Of a stretch of 64,000 nt of DNA, positions 61,616 to 64,000 are shown piece by piece; the first letter of the stretch is position 1; each line of letters begins with the position of its first letter. The translations under genes and the position numbers were made by a program. The DNA lies in contig CM068583.1 of NCBI GenBank assembly GCA_035048485.1, positions 67,320,306-67,384,305 on the forward strand, read 5' to 3'. The stretch comes from Pteria penguin. Lineage: Eukaryota > Mollusca > Bivalvia > Pterioida > Pteriidae. The notes below the pieces were generated by a model. That model did not search any database. It was not told the origin of the DNA and saw only the letters and a program-made list of their open reading frames with translations.

Positions 61616-64000
61616 TAGGATATAGGCATCTGTTACCACAGTCATCGTTGGTTTCACTAAAGGTTGATTTTTGTGCAGACTATACAATCTCCTTCAGAGT
61701 TGATAAATGGTAGATTATCTCATGGGGTTGTATCTTGTAAATCCTATGAAAGTGGTATAGTCCTTATAGCAGAGGGCAGCAGGAGCATCAAAACTCACCT
61801 GACCATGATTATAGGCTATCATACTACATATCTTTGATAAAAGATTCACTATGTAACTTCTGGCGAACCAATCGCAAATTTTCAGGTACCACATTCAGTT
61901 TACATGAGTTTAAGAAATAACCCTTTTGAATGTGGTGGCTATACCATCTTGTTTTGTTGTATATTGATATACCAGTCTGAATGAATGCTGGGGCAGATGC
62001 TTCCCTTGGAACAGTAATACTAGATTCACTTTGAGGGTCATCTACTTTTTGATTTACAATATCTGTGAGAGATCTGTTGCTTGTTGGAATGCTAAGAGGT
62101 AAAGATTTTGGACTGGTACTATGATGGTAAATCAACAGGTGGGTTATAGCTGAGATCAAACTGAAAATTAATAGTTGATCAGCAGGTGAGTTATGGCAGG
62201 GATCAAATTAGGGAACCTCATAGTGACGGTAATATAGTTTGTTGAGTTTGGTAAACTGTAGATTTCGAATGTGCAAGTTGCCGATAGATATCACATGTTG
62301 TAGTCCTTAGTCCAGTGTGGTGCTGAATGTTCCAGGAAAACGCTGTACCAAATGGAATGTGACATTTTCCTTTCGCATCTGAAAGATAATTGAACAAGAT
62401 GGTTTATATATCTTTGAAAGCAATCTAAGGAAAATACTAAAGGACCCATTAAAATATATTTCTAACAAAAGATTGATGGGTCTAAATCGTCACCTGAAAC
62501 CATCAGTGAATGGATTTGGTCAAAAACAGCACATAAGTATATTATTATACTTATCAAGTTTACCAGGTAATCAAAATTCTACAAGAGGTTTCCAAGAGGC
62601 GACTGAATATTGTTTATGGACAAATGGACAATGCATATTAGACAATAATTGCAGAATGCTTTCCATTATTATTTGGAACAACAGGAGGGGAGGAGGGGGA
62701 AGATGGAAGAGAGGAATTGGAGCAGAAAGGAGGAAGAGAAATGTCCCCTATCATTTATGACTTTCATTTCTCAAGATATTTCTTAACATGGACTTGCTTA
62801 TCCCAAAGACGTATACATGAGCATTTTAATGTATACATTGAGCTCAGATCATTCACTAAAAATGTGTTTTATTTCTGAATTCAACAATATGACAACAGTA
62901 GGACATATTAGGTTTAAAAACAACAGGTCTGGGGCTGTTCCTCTCCCATTTCTTGACTGATCAATGATTCTGTAGATTTGACCCCCATCTTGTCATGATT
63001 TACTCTCTAGGCCTCTGTATGAAACCACATTATGATCATAACTCGAGTGTCAACTGACCATCTCACTATCTAATATGTAAATTCTTCTTGGAACCAAGAC
63101 AGGCATCTGATCCACTGATTTTAAAGATAAAATAACACGACAGTCTTGATATGTATGGAGTTACAAGACTTCCTATTTTCTATAATGTAATTGAATGCAT
63201 TAGTTGTCAATTTCTGTGAAGTCTTACTCAAGTCATCACTCTATATACAGATAATGATTCTTAAAATTGAACATTAACAGAATGTGGAAAAATGCAGGTC
63301 AGAAAGATCTATAGACATTGCAAATATATTTACTTGGCTTGCTAAATCTATTGTATAATTATCATCATTATTAATATTATTTCATACAAAATTACAGAAA
63401 CATTATCATTATTATTTCTTGCACAATTACAGAAACACTGTTCATAAAGAGAGGCACACTGAGGAAAAACAACCCAGAAAATGGGTAAATCAAACTTTCG
63501 ACCCCATGTTCTAAAGACAATGCTCTTTAGAATTGCAATACACATGTACAACTTCAGAGCAGACCAAGAAATGTTCTAAACATTAACTTCACAGAATTCG
63601 TAATGAATGATATTCCAAAAGCTTAATCAATATTTTTGAAGAAATTTCAATGAATACAATTGAATTATTCCTCTTAATTCCTGAAGACAGGATGCTCTCC
63701 TATTACTATGAATGTATATCTGTGTTTAATGACTTTAATTTTTTGTTAACTGACTCAACCAGACAATCTCTGACATGTATATATAAATCTATACTGTACC
63801 GATAATTATATATGCACATTTGAATATATTTTCTTATTTAAAGATTGGCTAGATCTCAGTAGATTTTGTAAGAGTAACTTGTAAAAGTGTTCGACATGTA
63901 AATGATTAAGAAGTCTTTCAAGTCTATAAACATTATATTTTCAATGTTAATATCTGGTTAAATTTCCTTAATTCATCTACTTAATATGTACTTTACATAC
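61616..64000. other. Intronic sequence, no supported gene
   Basis: AT-rich; contains a purine-rich (gagg)n stretch at 62684-62740 and a T/A-rich ATT microsatellite at 63355-63415. A 111-codon minus-strand frame (62159-61824) is mentioned in the findings. No ABCC exon was recognised. Confidence 0.4.

Overview
The window is animal nuclear DNA, most likely from a mollusc and probably a bivalve. The evidence is a multi-exon ABCC gene with GT-AG introns, tRNA-derived SINEs with mollusc-type tails, CR1/L2-like and L1/Tx1-like LINE relics, and dense minisatellites. The base composition is AT-rich, and there is a 500-N scaffold gap at 31426-31925. The species assignment is an inference; no rRNA or mitochondrial marker is present.

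The only clearly functional host gene is on the minus strand and covers almost the whole window (57855 down to 1265). It encodes an ABCC4/MRP4-like multidrug-resistance transporter. Eleven consecutive exons can be joined with matching phases into 620 open codons: Walker A, Q-loop, ABC signature plus Walker B, H-loop, linker, and nearly all of the second membrane domain. The first membrane domain, the second nucleotide-binding domain and both gene ends lie outside.

Everything else is intronic and repeat-dominated. At 1.45-3.03 kb there is a 38/34-bp minisatellite. At 3.8-8.7 kb there is a decayed non-LTR retrotransposon (ORF1-like, then endonuclease and reverse transcriptase), with an NPGP 2A-like motif and an RT that has lost its catalytic box. 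At 13.0-13.3 kb there is a SINE with a clean target duplication. At 13.97-20.96 kb there is a large G-rich minisatellite split by a PIF/Harbinger-like element with TTA target duplication, which itself carries a 2.5-kb repeat (family 'HP', copy A). At 22.7-24.5 kb there are a pogo-type MITE and a LINE relic.

The intron between the Walker-B exon and the H-loop exon is 31 kb long and is a nest of insertions. A second HP copy (B, 25.7-55.4 kb) is interrupted by HP copy C (27.0-29.5 kb) and, a few hundred bases on, by a 24.5-kb segment (29695-54220). The ends of that segment are long inverted repeats built of tandem 42-bp palindromic units. HP copy B resumes in register on the other side, which argues that the 24.5 kb arrived as one fold-back-type mobile unit. 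Its 20.9-kb interior holds a frameshifted pogo/Jerky-like transposase gene with a C-terminal zinc finger, an RT relic, several TIR elements and SINEs.

The exon at 55727-55908 is preceded by 14 tandem copies of its own splice-acceptor region. From 57.9 to 64 kb there are diffuse repeats, a SINE, a 24-bp minisatellite and no recognisable exon. The most interesting items are the 24.5-kb fold-back element and the amplified splice acceptor.
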